From: Chara braunii
Lineage: Eukaryota; Streptophyta; Charophyceae; Charales; Characeae
Assembly (NCBI GenBank): GCA_003427395.1
Contig: BFEA01000169.1
Coordinates: 1,223,551-1,253,873, forward strand
Direction of reading: 5' to 3'
Length of the DNA: 30,323 bases
In this document: in pieces, positions 19,772-30,323 of the stretch
Position numbering within the stretch: position 1 is the stretch's first letter
Layout of the letters: each line of letters opens with the position of its first letter
Translations under genes and position numbers: made by a program
Notes under the pieces: generated by a model
Seen by the model: the letters and a program-made list of their open reading frames with translations, nothing else
Databases searched by the model: none
Told to the model about the DNA's origin: nothing

Positions 19772-20060
19772 CAAGCGTCCAGGTACGGCCTCAAAACATG
19801 ATTAACATCGAACCAGTCGGTCGTAGGAAGTCGAGGGCCACAGTAAGTTGCCTCTCTCCATTTCTACTCGAGTGTGGACTCAGATTCGTCTCTCGATGAT
19901 TAATGAGTGTACCTACTGAGCAGAATCACTTGGTTCTGTAATCGGTAACGAAACTATAGTGAGGCCATGTCGATCTTCTCAGTATCATTCTCATCTTAAT
20001 GGATCTCCCGAAGGATAATATACGGGGACCACAACCTCGCAATATTAACAACGAGTTGGT
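19772..20060. repeat. Diverged tandem duplication carrying the U6-like copies
   Basis: Similarity between the two loci extends outside the RNA. CCTC..AA..AT.ATTAACA.CGA lies about 17-40 bp upstream of each start (near 19788-19812 and 20034-20057), and TAATGAGT lies downstream of both. The U6 copies therefore arose by duplicating a ~244-bp genomic segment rather than by two independent insertions. Confidence 0.45.
19961..20016 (-). ncRNA. U6: U6 spliceosomal RNA-like copy 2 (3'-truncated)
   Basis: Reading down from 20016, TCCTTCGGGAGATCC, GAATGATACTGAGAAGATC and CATGGCCTC match U6 from its 5' stem-loop to just past the position of the AGC triad, then similarity stops at 19961. The 5' TTCGG loop is better preserved than in copy 1. 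The ACAGAGA box reads ACTGAGA, and the triad is changed. Upstream sequence (GTTAATATTG about 30 bp before the start) resembles that upstream of copy 1. Confidence 0.7.
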
Positions 20061-20860
20061 CAATCCCGATCACCTCATAATCATGGTATTTCACTCATTT
20101 GCTTATAGTGGAGCTCGAACTCAAATTTATATTTTCAACAGCTCAGGGGTGTACCGTCAGAGTTCGCCCATCAGCACTGCATCCGGTCTTGGAACAGGAA
20201 CCGGGCCTCGTTTGAGAGACGGAAATGGGATAAATAAATAGAAATAGTATAACAATAGAAATAAAAACAAATCTAAACAACTAAGGGGAAAGGAAAGGAC
20301 CACTGACACCTCATCGGTCTCGCCATCCAGGCTCACGACTGTGACCAGTAATAAAACTAAGGGGGATAGTTTCGTCGCACCCTTAACCCCTTGGTTTCCT
20401 TCAAACTGCTCTATCGCTCCTTCGCTGTCAGTCGTTGGCCTTGATCCTTAGATTCGTTGTATAAAAGTCCGAAGGGCGAGTATACCCACAACTAGAGCGA
20501 TATGTGGTTGATGTGGTGAAGAAGGTTGCCTGTGCAGTTTTGATTTGCCGATAGGAGCTTCGGGTTCCAGGTGGAGGTTTGCATTATGGTTCGTTGAGGG
20601 CTATGAGATGAGTAGTGGATTATCCTCACTAGAGGGAGTATATTTGTATATAGTTACGTGGAGGTATTTTTTAATGTGTTTTGGGATTATTCTTGCTTAT
20701 GGTGCTCAGAGAGCCAGCGTACTTTTACCTTTTAGTCTTGCCGAATTGCGAAGGTTCTGCTTATTAATTTGCTTCCGGTTGTCGTATCTTATGTGTTTGT
20801 ATTAGTATATTTTTCTAGGTATTATGGTCTTTCTCCTTTGCAATTTAAGTGTTTATATGT
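20061..20860. other. No recognisable gene
   Basis: Short frames only (80-86 codons at 19999-20241 and 20545-20805), none with a motif. Composition becomes T/G-rich towards the right. Confidence 0.35.
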
Positions 20861-21110
20861 TTTTTTTTTTTTTTTTAATTATTATTTATTTATTTATTTA
20901 TTATTTTTTTAATTATTTTTTTTTTTTTTTTAATTTTTTTTTTCTTTTGTTATTTTTATATGTATATTTATCTCTATTATTTTATTAAATAAATTATTAT
21001 TATTGTATATATATATATATATTATTTGTTATTATTATTATTTTTTTATTTATTTATTTTATTATTTATTTATTCATTATTTATTAGCTTTAAGAAAAAA
21101 AATTGAAGTA
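20861..21110. repeat. T-rich low-complexity tract with TTTA and TA repeats
   Basis: T16 at 20861-20876, (TTTA)n near 20886-20904, further T-runs to 20945, (TA)n at 21006-21021 and mixed TTA/TTTA words to about 21085. Confidence 0.95.
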
Positions 21111-21156
21111 TTTATTTTTCTACCTTTTTTTCTATAAAAAAAAAAATTGTATATAT

Positions 21157-21203
<47 letters not shown>

Positions 21204-21212
21204 TATGTGTAT
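21157..21212. repeat. GT microsatellite
   Basis: GTGCGTGTGCGTGTGTGTGT continuing as GT to about 21196, then GTATGTGT variants. Open frames of Val/Cys repeats over it are artefacts. Confidence 0.97.
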
Positions 21213-21403
21213 GAGTGCGCACACTGTTTTTTTAGAGAGAGAGGGAGACATGCGAGAGAGAGAAGGAGAGAAAGAAAAAATATCATACGGAGCACGTGCA
21301 TGTGCATACAGTGCAACTCACATTTTGTTTTGCATCAATGAGTAAATCAATCAATCAAACAATTGCACGGATGTCGAGCAAGACGCTTTGCATATGAAAT
21401 AAA

Positions 21404-21666
21404 CCTAGGCTACCAGAGTGGCCCGGGGCCACTTGCCCGGCCGGGTGAAAAAAAAATAAAAATAAAAATTATTTTTTATTTTGAATTTGGTAAAGAATTT
21501 CGATGTGACCCTAAGGCAAACGTTGTTCAGTTTATTTTTCTGCATAACATAGTTTTTTTCCGGATTTTTTTTTTTTTTTTTTAATACTAGGACCTTGGTT
21601 GGTCCTTGCACGACCGGGCCGTCCGGGAAAATAGGGCGACCCGGGCGGCCCGGCTGGTAGCCTAGG
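21404..21666. mobile_element. Short TIR element (263 bp) with GC-rich ends
   Basis: CCTAGGCTACCAG at 21404-21416 is a perfect 13-bp inverted repeat of CTGGTAGCCTAGG at 21654-21666. Just inside both ends are GCCCGG/CCCGGG-rich stretches (21421-21446 and 21612-21652) that also pair imperfectly. The centre is A/T-rich. The inner right side has an AGGACC-6-GGTCCT hairpin (21587-21604). An A27 run follows at once (21667-21693). No clear target duplication is found. Confidence 0.65.
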
Positions 21667-21705
21667 AAAAAAAAAAAAAAAAAAAAAAAAAAACTTTTTT
21701 TTTTT
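21667..21705. repeat. A27 tract followed by T12
   Basis: Homopolymer A at 21667-21693, one C, then T at 21695-21706. It abuts the TIR element on its left. Confidence 0.95.
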
Positions 21706-21777
21706 TGATACATATATATGATTACAAAAAAAAAAAGGTGAAAAAGGTTTTTATGATTTACAACGTTTTTTTTTTTT

Positions 21778-21964
21778 AAACTTCAGTAGAGTTACAAAAA
21801 CGAGTTATAACTGCACTATGGGACAAAATAGAATTCGCAATTGTACTTCAGACACCCTACCTGGCCAGAAAGTTGGGTTGTATACATTGCCCGAACTGCA
21901 ATTCGAAATTGTATCTTGGCCCCAAGTACAATTAAAACTCGTTTTTGTGACTCTCTCGTAGTTT
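21778..21964. mobile_element. Foldback MITE (187 bp)
   Basis: The left arm 21778-21849 (AAACTTCAGTAGAGTTACAA…) pairs with the right arm 21893-21964 (…TGACTCTCTCGTAGTTT) at roughly three of four positions. ACAAAAACGAGTT is perfectly conserved in both arms, around a ~43-bp centre. No coding capacity. The frame crossing it (21841-22290) is therefore unlikely to be a gene. Confidence 0.75.
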
Positions 21965-24144
21965 CCCATTTTTTTCAGTTTGTTGATTTTTTTTCAATTT
22001 CACGGGGTTTGGACACACCATCACATATGGTTGTACGCACATTGATTCTCTGTTCAGAGGACCCATCCCATAACCCCTCATACGATATACGAGGGACAAC
22101 ACTGATCGACTGGTTGAGGTATGTTCGTTGCCAAGCCAACTTAGGTGGTCGGCTTGCCCCTCCTACTCACTCTAAACAATTGTTATGTCGTAAGAATCAC
22201 TACCTCAACTACCAGTACACTTCCCAACCATTTTTCTTGGATAACATGCGCCATGTGAGTTTCGACGGTTCGCCTAGTGAAGGAAAATGAATGGCAGTGT
22301 CAGCCAAAAGTAGCCTCACGCCATTTTTTTGTCGTTTTGGCTTACAGAACGTTTTTAGATTCGATAACGTAGGGGTCAAAAAAAGAGTGGTGATCCCGCT
22401 GTAGGTGCGAATACCGTTACAAGGGTATCCGACCTGATTTTTGCAGGTGACATAAATTAGGTTTGATTCAAAAACATTGGGGAGGTCATGCGAGACGCGA
22501 CAAAAATTTGTTTTTGACCAACAGTGTATTCAGAGGAAGAATAGGCAGTGTGTGGGCTCGCAATCTTGAAGGCATATGTGATTTTTCTCTTCCTTGTTGA
22601 TGATTGAAAAGTCGATACGGTTCCCGACTAAATTTTTATTTTGATTAAATTATGACTAAAATAATCTTTTCGTTTGATAAGTATATTTAAGTTGTGGCGC
22701 GTGCTCACACTCAGAGGTTGTATTGCTATGACCAACGTAAGGTTGATGATCAGTGCAGTGATGCGGTAAATATCGGGGTTTGACGGTCGTGTACCTAGTC
22801 AATAGGCGAAAGTTTGGCCTTGGTGTGTTCCGATAGACTCACGCGCTGCGCAACACCCACTTATATGGAATTGCGAGGAGACTAATATCAACAAAGGCAC
22901 CGGATCACTCACTTCAAAATACATAGACCATACGTATATGCGGAAACGACCCAATAACTACTACGGATACGACAATAACTTTAAGCACCACGCCGAAACG
23001 ACATAGGCAATANACAAAAAACAAAAACCCACACCTACAGGACAAAACGAAACACGACAATACCCAGTGCCTCCATAGCCAGTACTTCCCGCCAACGACG
23101 TAAAAGACACACAGCTACACATGATCGTGTGCAGCAAAACAAAACAAAAAAACGAAACTACCCTGACCAATTCTAAGCTCACACGTCACGAGCCAAGACC
23201 GATGCCCGCAATCTGCAAAGTCACCTCCTACAACACATAATATCGGAGGACAACTCGCGACGCTGCAGACCCATTTGCCATACTCCACTTACATGGCTAC
23301 TGCTGCAGATATGCTTCCGAAAAAGGACTCTACACCTGGCTATTGCAGCAAAACATCCTTCCCCTGCCTTGCACCCTCCAGCATACACACATGGAACCAT
23401 TACTCACGCACCCCCGTCATAGCTCTATTACGCATAGCCCATACCATGGATGGCTCTACTATACAAGCACCGCCCACACAACCATACTCCCCTTCATATT
23501 ACAGCATGCGCCATGCAACACGACTACGTATGCAACTGCATGTATGCTCGCGCTGCCTCACTGCAACGACGACGCATACACTACGACTCCCTTCTCCACG
23601 TAACAAGAGTCCCCCCGGTATCTCTTGCCGAAGCACAACTGATAGGCCGAGAATACAGTGGGTATCTGGGCTCTGACGGACACATTAGAGTGCATCGCAC
23701 ACTGTACGTACGCCGTGAGTATCTGATACTCCGCTGCGAAGGTTACAACTCCTGCCATGGCGGTTGCTGACAATCCGGCGACATCGGCAATGACGACGCA
23801 GGTAAGACTCGCTAACTCCATATCCCTCTAAATGCCCATCATGCCCCCCGCCCTCTCTCTCTCCCCCCTCCGCTTACTAACATGAGCAATTGATTACTAA
23901 GCTAACCCCTCTGATGAGCTGCTATGGGTGCTAGGCGGCGAAAAGCGCGCTTAAGGGCGTGCACCCCCCCTATAGTTGGGTCCTTCGACCCTCTCTTAAC
24001 CCCTGCTAACCTACTAATACTAATTCGTACTGCTCCCCTCTAAAATTTACCCCTTGTTGTGTGAACCATGTGTCAGGCTAATATGTTGGGCATAATGGCA
24101 GTCAATTGTCCCATTCTATTGGGATGGCTGTGTTCTTTACACAA
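21965..24144. other. No recognisable gene; A/C-rich right half
   Basis: Frames up to 149 codons exist (21841-22290, 23275-23676) but lack motifs. Three overlapping plus-strand frames at 23275-23770 are all open because G-poor, C/A-rich sequence has few stops. One ambiguous base lies at 23013. T-runs occur near 21970 and 21987. Confidence 0.4.
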
Positions 24145-24345
24145 CCCCCCCCCCCCACTCGCCCGGATCATTGATCCTGATGCCATGGCTGGGGTCGAAT
24201 CCCCACCTCGTTCGACTATGCCAACAAGTCCACGCTAACATTACCAATTAACTGGTTCCGCAACCTAATACCACCTCAATCACCTACAAACCAATCCTAA
24301 TCCCCNCCCCCCGCCCCCCACCCCCCACCCCCAACCCCCACCTCC
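24145..24345 (-). other. C-tracts: G-quadruplex-forming potential on the minus strand
   Basis: C12 lies at 24145-24156. From 24302 to 24345 there are at least five C-runs of 4-6 separated by 1-2 bases, so the minus strand has closely spaced G-runs with very short loops. An ambiguous base sits in the first run (24306). Between them, GGGGTCGAATCCCC (24194-24207) is a perfect palindromic T-arm-like word without an accompanying box A. Confidence 0.75.
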
Positions 24346-25606
24346 AACTGCTTGCGCATCATCTGCCATAGCTACTGTATAATGCACTACCACGAAAATT
24401 TGTACGCACGCCTATACTATTAATATATACAAAAATTATGAGACAACGCCTATTAAGCGACTAACATTGTTTAGCATGTCACTATGTGACTACACATGAT
24501 CACTATCCCAGTGACAAACTATTATACTCTCCAATTGTAAAAATATATAATGTGCAGTATTGGTACTGATGGATCGATCAAACTTGAGACATCATGTGCG
24601 AGGCTGCGCATCCACCGCGAGCAATCGATATTGTCGGGACCCTTAATTCTGACATAACATAACTCTAACCACTCGTAGACGATCGTTCAAGGCTATGACC
24701 ATACTATCCAACGAAAACTTCCGAGGATGATCATAATCATGTCGAAGATACACAGACCGACTCTTATTTCAACCTTTTTTTTTGTTATGGAAAATGCCAT
24801 TGACATACTTTTGTATGTTACCTATAACCTGGTCTTATTCCTTTCTAAATCTAACGCTCGTCTATTCACTTATCCTCCTCCAACCCTTTTTTCGAGGTCG
24901 CCCCACTCTTAGGTTCGTGAATACAACCGAAGCGACAGGAAACATTAAAACAGGATTTGAAATGAAATGGTTGTCGTATTTATGCCACATACCCGCTGCA
25001 CTCACGAATGTCATTTTGGTAAGTTGTTTGAAATATTGGTTTTAACATTTATTTAAGCAATGCAATAGGCACTTCTCCTTTCGACTTCTACGATTGACAT
25101 ACCGTGTGCAACTTTCACTTCAACCTCCGTTTTTTATGATGGTGTAATACACCATGAATCGAAATGTCATTCTGCCAGAACAAGAATTGAAGGGTTTTCT
25201 TTGCCACCTCCATTACACCTACAGATTCAGGTCTGAAGTTTTCTACGGTATTCACATTACGTTGTGCGTTGCTGACTATTATGTTCGTATAGTAATAGGA
25301 CTATCAATAATTATTGACTGCAACTGACTAACGTTCGTAATTCCTTTAAATCTCGGACAATTTGGCTAAAACGATTACGGATGAATATGTATCCGTAATA
25401 TAAGAAACTTAAAATCCATTGTTCGCATGACTACGTGGGCACTATTCTTCGACGATCAGACATGAGTTTGTCATGTTGACACGTTAAAAATTTTGTATGC
25501 TATACTGAGATTATATCCTGTCTCTACGAAGTAATTCCGAACATACTCCTAGATGGTTGTTTCTTTAGGATTTCTGTTACATGGTGATCTAACGGTAGTA
25601 CCACGG

Positions 25607-25612
<6 letters not shown>
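24346..25612. other. No recognisable gene
   Basis: A/T-rich, G-poor. ATGGTGTA-A-TACACCAT at 25139-25155 is a perfect 17-bp palindrome, and GTCAC-TAT-GTGAC lies near 24478. Frames at 24727-25045 lack motifs. Confidence 0.4.

Positions 25613-25637
<25 letters not shown>
25613..25637. repeat. TA microsatellite
   Basis: About twelve TA units, followed by TTAAAAAAATT. Confidence 0.95.
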
Positions 25638-27933
25638 TAAAAAAATTATGCGTCAAGATACGCCTAAAAGCATCTAACGCATACGTAAGTCTAACACGGA
25701 GTAAACATGTTAAGGGTCTTCCCCTCCACGTATCCACAACATGCTTAATATAGTCTGGTAGGTCCCCTACCCACATTAGCACAAGAATACCTAACAGTTT
25801 TAAACACACAAATAAATTTAGTACACACGATTTTTTCATATTGCCTGTATTAATTAAATTACTATCATCCCGCTATTTCAATCTATTGTAAATTTATGTT
25901 TGATAATAACGATAGGTGCCTTTTTTGAATATGTTTTCTCGAAAGTCTATCCACGATGCATACTTAATAGCAAAACTAGGTACCTTTTATCAACGACTGA
26001 TAGCAATTCTTCGTTAACAATTTTTTGATAATTTTTTGTGTTTTTAATTTTTGAAGATGATTAATAAAGACCGATAAAGACTGTTTTCACGCAACTGCGT
26101 TTACACCACACTCCCATCTTCAATCATATCTATTTTTTCTGCTTTCCATTTTCTATTCTTTTCATTACTTGTAATATAAGGTTATCTCCCCTCTATACCA
26201 GTATTTACGAACATCACGATAATCAAAACGATATTCCCTAAGTTTACATATAATTAATTAAAAAAGGCATCGGAACAAACCCCTGATATATCCCGCGCGC
26301 CAATACCACTTAACTCCTACGTTTTAAAGTTTTCTGAACATTTAGTACACGGAATCGAAATTCCTTTTCCAATCGTATAAGAGAATTAGCGTCACTTCTA
26401 CGACAAATGTTTTTTCATCTTCGAGCCTTACGTACGATTGATGACGTAAATATCGAGTAACAAAGTTGATCCCCCCAAAAAATTATATGAAATACTGGAA
26501 TAATGATTCACTAAAACCTTAAACCAATCATTCACTTAGCGTCATTGCATCTAACAGGAATTTAGCACATTAATATGACTAAATATGACTACACCAACAC
26601 CCTCGTTTGTTCTCTCTCATAGAAATTGCCTAATACAACGTAACTATAATCCAACACATAGGCAAGAATGAGACAATTTCTACGTGCTCCGATACATACT
26701 TCTTTCGAAATCATGAAGCAACACAATTACGTCCGAGGATTGGTTTAATAAAGTTTATACATACTCGTCATTACAGAAAAAACAGTAGTAAATAATCCAT
26801 CTCTCGATAAGCATAGGTAAACCGACCCATAAACAAACCCTCCTATACATGTTTCCTGTTATACGCGAGATTAATCATACGTTACCCACCTCCATTTGCT
26901 TCGCAACAGAAAAACAAACATACTGAATGACTCCGTAATGTTTGAGACTCCCGACATTAATAATAGTATTTTAATTATTTTTCGGTTTACAATTCACTTT
27001 TAAGGAGACAAATAATATAAATTCCTGGTGAATATTTTCGCTACTCATCAAAAAAACGAAAATAATACACATAGGAATTAACACTAAAATTAAAAAACCT
27101 AAACCTATGTCATACAACACTGCAGAAAGGAAATCATTCACACATGATTGCGCAAATGACTGCCACTAACACCACAAACTAGAGGAAAAGTTCCAAAGGG
27201 ATTCCCACTATACGATCAGAACACAGCATTGACTCTTTATATCATGACAAGAGATAACACACAAAGGACTTCGCATAGTATTCGTACAAACCATCGCAAA
27301 AGATTGACTAAACCACCAATTATCAAATAGCAAAAAGACTGAGACCAACTCTCAATCTAGATGATAGTAAGCCAGCAACTGAAAACGGGGCTTTGCCCGT
27401 CCTTCATAACCCTATACAACTTCTTGATTTTACCGGCTTTACTAATGGTGGTTCCAATACGGCCTCCCACTCGACAAAATCAATCTGTTTGTTCGCATGC
27501 TCCCACTTGATAATAATTAACTATATAATAATAAAATATCGAAAATAATTGTTTTCTTTTTTAACCGAAAATTAAGAAATAAATAATTAAAAACCTTGAT
27601 GCTAAAACGCTGCTCAGGCCGATTAGGAACCTTCTCCTGTCCCGCATAGCCTACTGAACACGCTTTCAATTAACAGAAATATATAATGGAAAATCAACAT
27701 AGCCCCCTACACATAACCATAAATATACCCCCGAAACAATTCCTCTAAGAAGTTAAAACATCCCCGCTGCCTGCTTCACACAAACATATCCTTCCCTGAT
27801 GGTTTCGCCCATAAATGAAAATTGGGTCATCTATCTTATTCCATATGCTCCAACAGTAATAACTAGGCCTGGTATTAGCCGCACAGTATTCACTACACAC
27901 ATCATTAATTTTGTTGTTAAAAACTAAGAAAAA
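25638..27933. other. Long A/T-rich, G-poor stretch without a gene
   Basis: No frame above about 60 codons on either strand lies wholly in this stretch. Sampled lines show C clearly exceeding G on the plus strand (for example 26281-26340, roughly 19 C against 7 G by eye). No repeats or RNA genes were recognised. Confidence 0.5.
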
Positions 27934-28005
27934 AATAATAATAATAATAATAATAAAATAATAAAATAATAAAATAATAAAATAATAAAATAATAAAATA
28001 ATAAA
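27934..28005. repeat. AAT then AAAATAAT microsatellite
   Basis: (AAT)n at 27934-27956 changes into about six copies of the 8-bp unit AAAATAAT to 28005. T12 lies at 28026-28037 and (AAT)3 follows. Confidence 0.95.
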
Positions 28006-28055
28006 AAAGTTAAAAATTATTATCTTTTTTTTTTTTAATAATAATAAAAAGCAAA

Positions 28056-30323
28056 CATCAAGTTAGTAGTGCTTGGTCCGTGCGGGTGACGTCAACAGCT
28101 GTCCTTTATGCTCAAGTGTGGTGCGCGTGCCAAAGGCGGATCGCTCAGCGTAAGAGGGTACGAGTGGGTACGAGTGACGAGAGCACGCATGCTCGCGCGA
28201 TAGAGACGGAGGGGACCCTAGTTAAGAGAGGGACTGAGTTTGTGTCCAGGGAGCGCGCGCATACGGGTTACACGTGTCACGGTCTGTGAGTCAGGGAAGG
28301 GCACTGATCACTGAGCAAAACCGGAACTGAGACCCACGGGACAGGTGGCGTGACCTGGGGAGCAAAAGGGCGGTCCACGAAAGGGGAAGGCTGTGTAAAC
28401 GGACACGCGATGATGTGTGAGTTTCTTGAACTGGGACCCGTGCGCTAATGAGTGACTGCTATGCAGCTACGCAGAGAAAGTGTAGGTGGGCACTAGAAAG
28501 ACGAGAAGGGAGGCAAGTGCAGTTACTGAGAGACACGCGCTACACGTGGGAAGGCTCTTGAGAGCGGAGGGAGAAGACAGTGTATGAGGGCGAGATGCTG
28601 AGAGCGACGTGCGAACCTAAGAATTTTTGTTGTTGACATCAAGCGTCGTTCCGCCAATGTGACGCTCTAGTCTATTGAGTGACTATAGGTTTTGGCCACG
28701 CAGCGGGGTCATCAGACGCTAAGCGAGAGCTACACGCATGTGCACCTATCTAGCAGAAATGTCATTGCGGGCGGCCAGTGACAAATTCTCTCTGATGAGA
28801 TGTAACACGGTCAAGAGTTAGTTGGAAGGAAGACTTAACATCTGTCAGGACGGGGGGGGGATGCGCTGTGCGATCTGCGCACGATGTGGTAGCGACAACG
28901 AGGGCGTTCCCTCTCTGACGACCGCCTGTCTCGTCACTTTCGAGTGACTTTCAACTTGTAGAAGAGGGGGTAAACAAGGGTCAATGACACATCTTTCCTT
29001 TATAATAGCCCTGATCGAGTCCTCAGATAAGATACTGGTCTTTGCAGAATAATCCTCTTTTGTTTACACTAATTTTAGTTTACCTTTTATTTGAGTCAGT
29101 ACGACTGATCGTTATTGATTGACCTTGTTGCATCGTGGCAAAGAAATAAGTCCTCAGTGAACTGTGAAAGTGGGCGAGCAAGAGAGAAGCACCTGCGCGT
29201 AACTGCGATTCAAAACGTGCTAGCCACAAAGGAAAATCGACGTGTGAAAGCCTAGTTTAAAGTGTTAAATGTGGCTGGAATTGAATACGTTGGTATTAGC
29301 TTGACTAGGCACTTGTCTATTTGGACGTGCTATTTGTATTGGGTGTTTTGCTTGGTTTCTTGGTGAGAGGTTAATGAGACGCGCAGCCTTTGTATCCGTA
29401 TGCTTAAGCTCTGTAATGATGAAGGTTATGAGTGCAATTGGGGTCTAAACTCGACCGAAAGCCAACTAATAGATATACGGGCTCACTCGTGACCTGAGAA
29501 AGATTGAGAATGCGAACACATAAGCAGGCATGTGCCCCAGTGAATAGGCGAATATATGCTTGAATGTGTGCAGGTTTGGTGAGTGCAAGTAGGTATCAGT
29601 CCGAGTACGCGAATCTGCCTTTGGCTCACCGAATGTGCCTGCACGTCAAAGTGGGAGTACGGAGACAACTTACTTTTTTATTACTATCTGGGTCTTGGGA
29701 TATTACTTTCTGTAAACCCTGTATTGAGTGGCTTGGCTGACCACATGGTCAAGTTAAAAGGATGAGCAACCTTTCCATCCGTGTGCCCTGTGCCACGTGA
29801 TCACATCGAGCTTTTGTTTCGTATAACTACACAGTGCGCATTGCCTTGTGTGATTACACGGAACGATGGATTCGAGAGACCGAGCTGTGTGATTAGCTTC
29901 GCGCGACTGCAGGAGGTTGTGAGTGTACTGACTTGGGCATGTTCACAAGAAAAGAAGGAAGGCCTATACAGCTAAGGGTTAGAATGTGCTCTGAGGTAAA
30001 TCGAGTGCGTGACTTTGTAAGTCTGCGAATGGCTGGGCGAGTTGTGGTAGCTTCGAAAGGTCTGCGAACGCGTTGTTTGGTCAGTAGGACAACAAATCTC
30101 TTTCCTTTCTCATGAGTTCAGAAGCTGAGTGATGAAATGATATGGAACGAAAGAGCGGTTGAAAAGGGTGGCTTACCTGATCGCCAAGTTCCTGCTTGAC
30201 GGGGACTGATACCTCCTGCCTCTAGCAGTCTCCGGATGTTCGCTTGGTTCATTTTCTAGTTGTTTGGAGCGTTTTGATGACTTAACTATTCTAATAAAAA
30301 GAAAGATTTATCTGCATAAACAC
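28056..30323. other. G-rich (plus strand) block without a recognised gene
   Basis: Composition changes sharply from A/C-rich to G-rich at the left edge (28321-28380 has about 24 G and 16 C by eye). Plus-strand frames of 60-69 codons (28080-28289, 29583-29765, 29781-29975, 29933-30115) have no motif. A G9 run lies at 28852-28860. No terminators, RNA genes or transposon ends are identified before the window ends. Confidence 0.4.

Noticed and set aside
19771-19790. U1 snRNA 5' end (TACCTGGACG on the minus strand just before U6-like copy 1)
   Set aside because: Only ten bases match, with no further U1 similarity. Likely chance.
21103-21345. Cys/Val-repeat frames
   Set aside because: Translation of the GT microsatellite.
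21841-22290. 149-codon plus-strand frame
   Set aside because: Begins inside a foldback MITE arm and has no recognised motif.
23275-23770. Three overlapping plus-strand frames of 86-133 codons
   Set aside because: All frames are open at once because the sequence is G-poor and C/A-rich. No motif.
24180-24215. tRNA gene (GGGGTCGAATCCCC)
   Set aside because: A T-arm-like palindrome is present, but there is no box A at the expected distance and no acceptor stem pairing on either strand.

Overview
This is nuclear, eukaryotic, gene-poor DNA, most likely from the green-plant (streptophyte) lineage. The best lineage clue is a pair of U6 snRNA-like copies on the minus strand near 19.7-20.0 kb. Their 5' end (GACATCCG) and 3' part (CATAAAT followed by GGTCC) match plant U6 rather than metazoan U6. 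Other support comes from a decayed Ty3/gypsy reverse transcriptase with a plant/bryophyte/charophyte-type sequence, many MITE-like foldback elements, microsatellites, and one plausible GT-AG intron. The species cannot be named from the sequence alone. Most of the window is repeats and transposon debris. I found no complete gene of known function.

Layout. 0-1.3 kb: a GC-rich transposon-like end, a minus-strand open frame with RGG and acidic patches, and a 19-bp purine-rich minisatellite. 1.4-3.4 kb: a broken gypsy reverse transcriptase (minus strand) between two diverged copies of a ~355-bp direct repeat. 3.4-8.9 kb: G/A-rich and mixed unique sequence with an 89-bp tandem duplication and no convincing gene. 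8.97-10.0 kb: a candidate two-exon gene of unknown function. 10.4-10.7 kb: tRNA/SINE-like debris with A18 tracts. 11.5-12.7 kb: nested tandem duplications carrying a foldback MITE and CTAT microsatellites, then (GA)35. 13.15-13.94 kb: a two-copy 391-bp tandem repeat.

14.0-16.7 kb is the most unusual part. It holds a hAT-like MITE with a G-quadruplex motif, then about six degenerate 123-bp repeats, then nine interspersed copies of CATTCTGCTTAGAAACAATG. Each of those copies sits in its own imperfect dyad, and in several the arm sequences differ but still pair. This looks like a subterminal repeat region of a plant DNA transposon or an array of structured binding sites. Its identity is unproven.

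17.1-17.6 kb: a 452-bp foldback element. 18.36-18.87 kb: a minus-strand coding-like segment. 19.68-20.02 kb: the two tandem U6-like copies. 20.9-21.2 kb: T-rich, TA and GT simple repeats. 21.4-21.96 kb: two more foldback elements. 22-28 kb: mostly unique, A/C-rich on the plus strand, with C-tracts near 24.1-24.35 kb. At about 28.06 kb, just after an AAT/AAAATAAT microsatellite, the composition switches to G-rich on the plus strand through the end. No operon-like or pathway relationship between genes can be supported.
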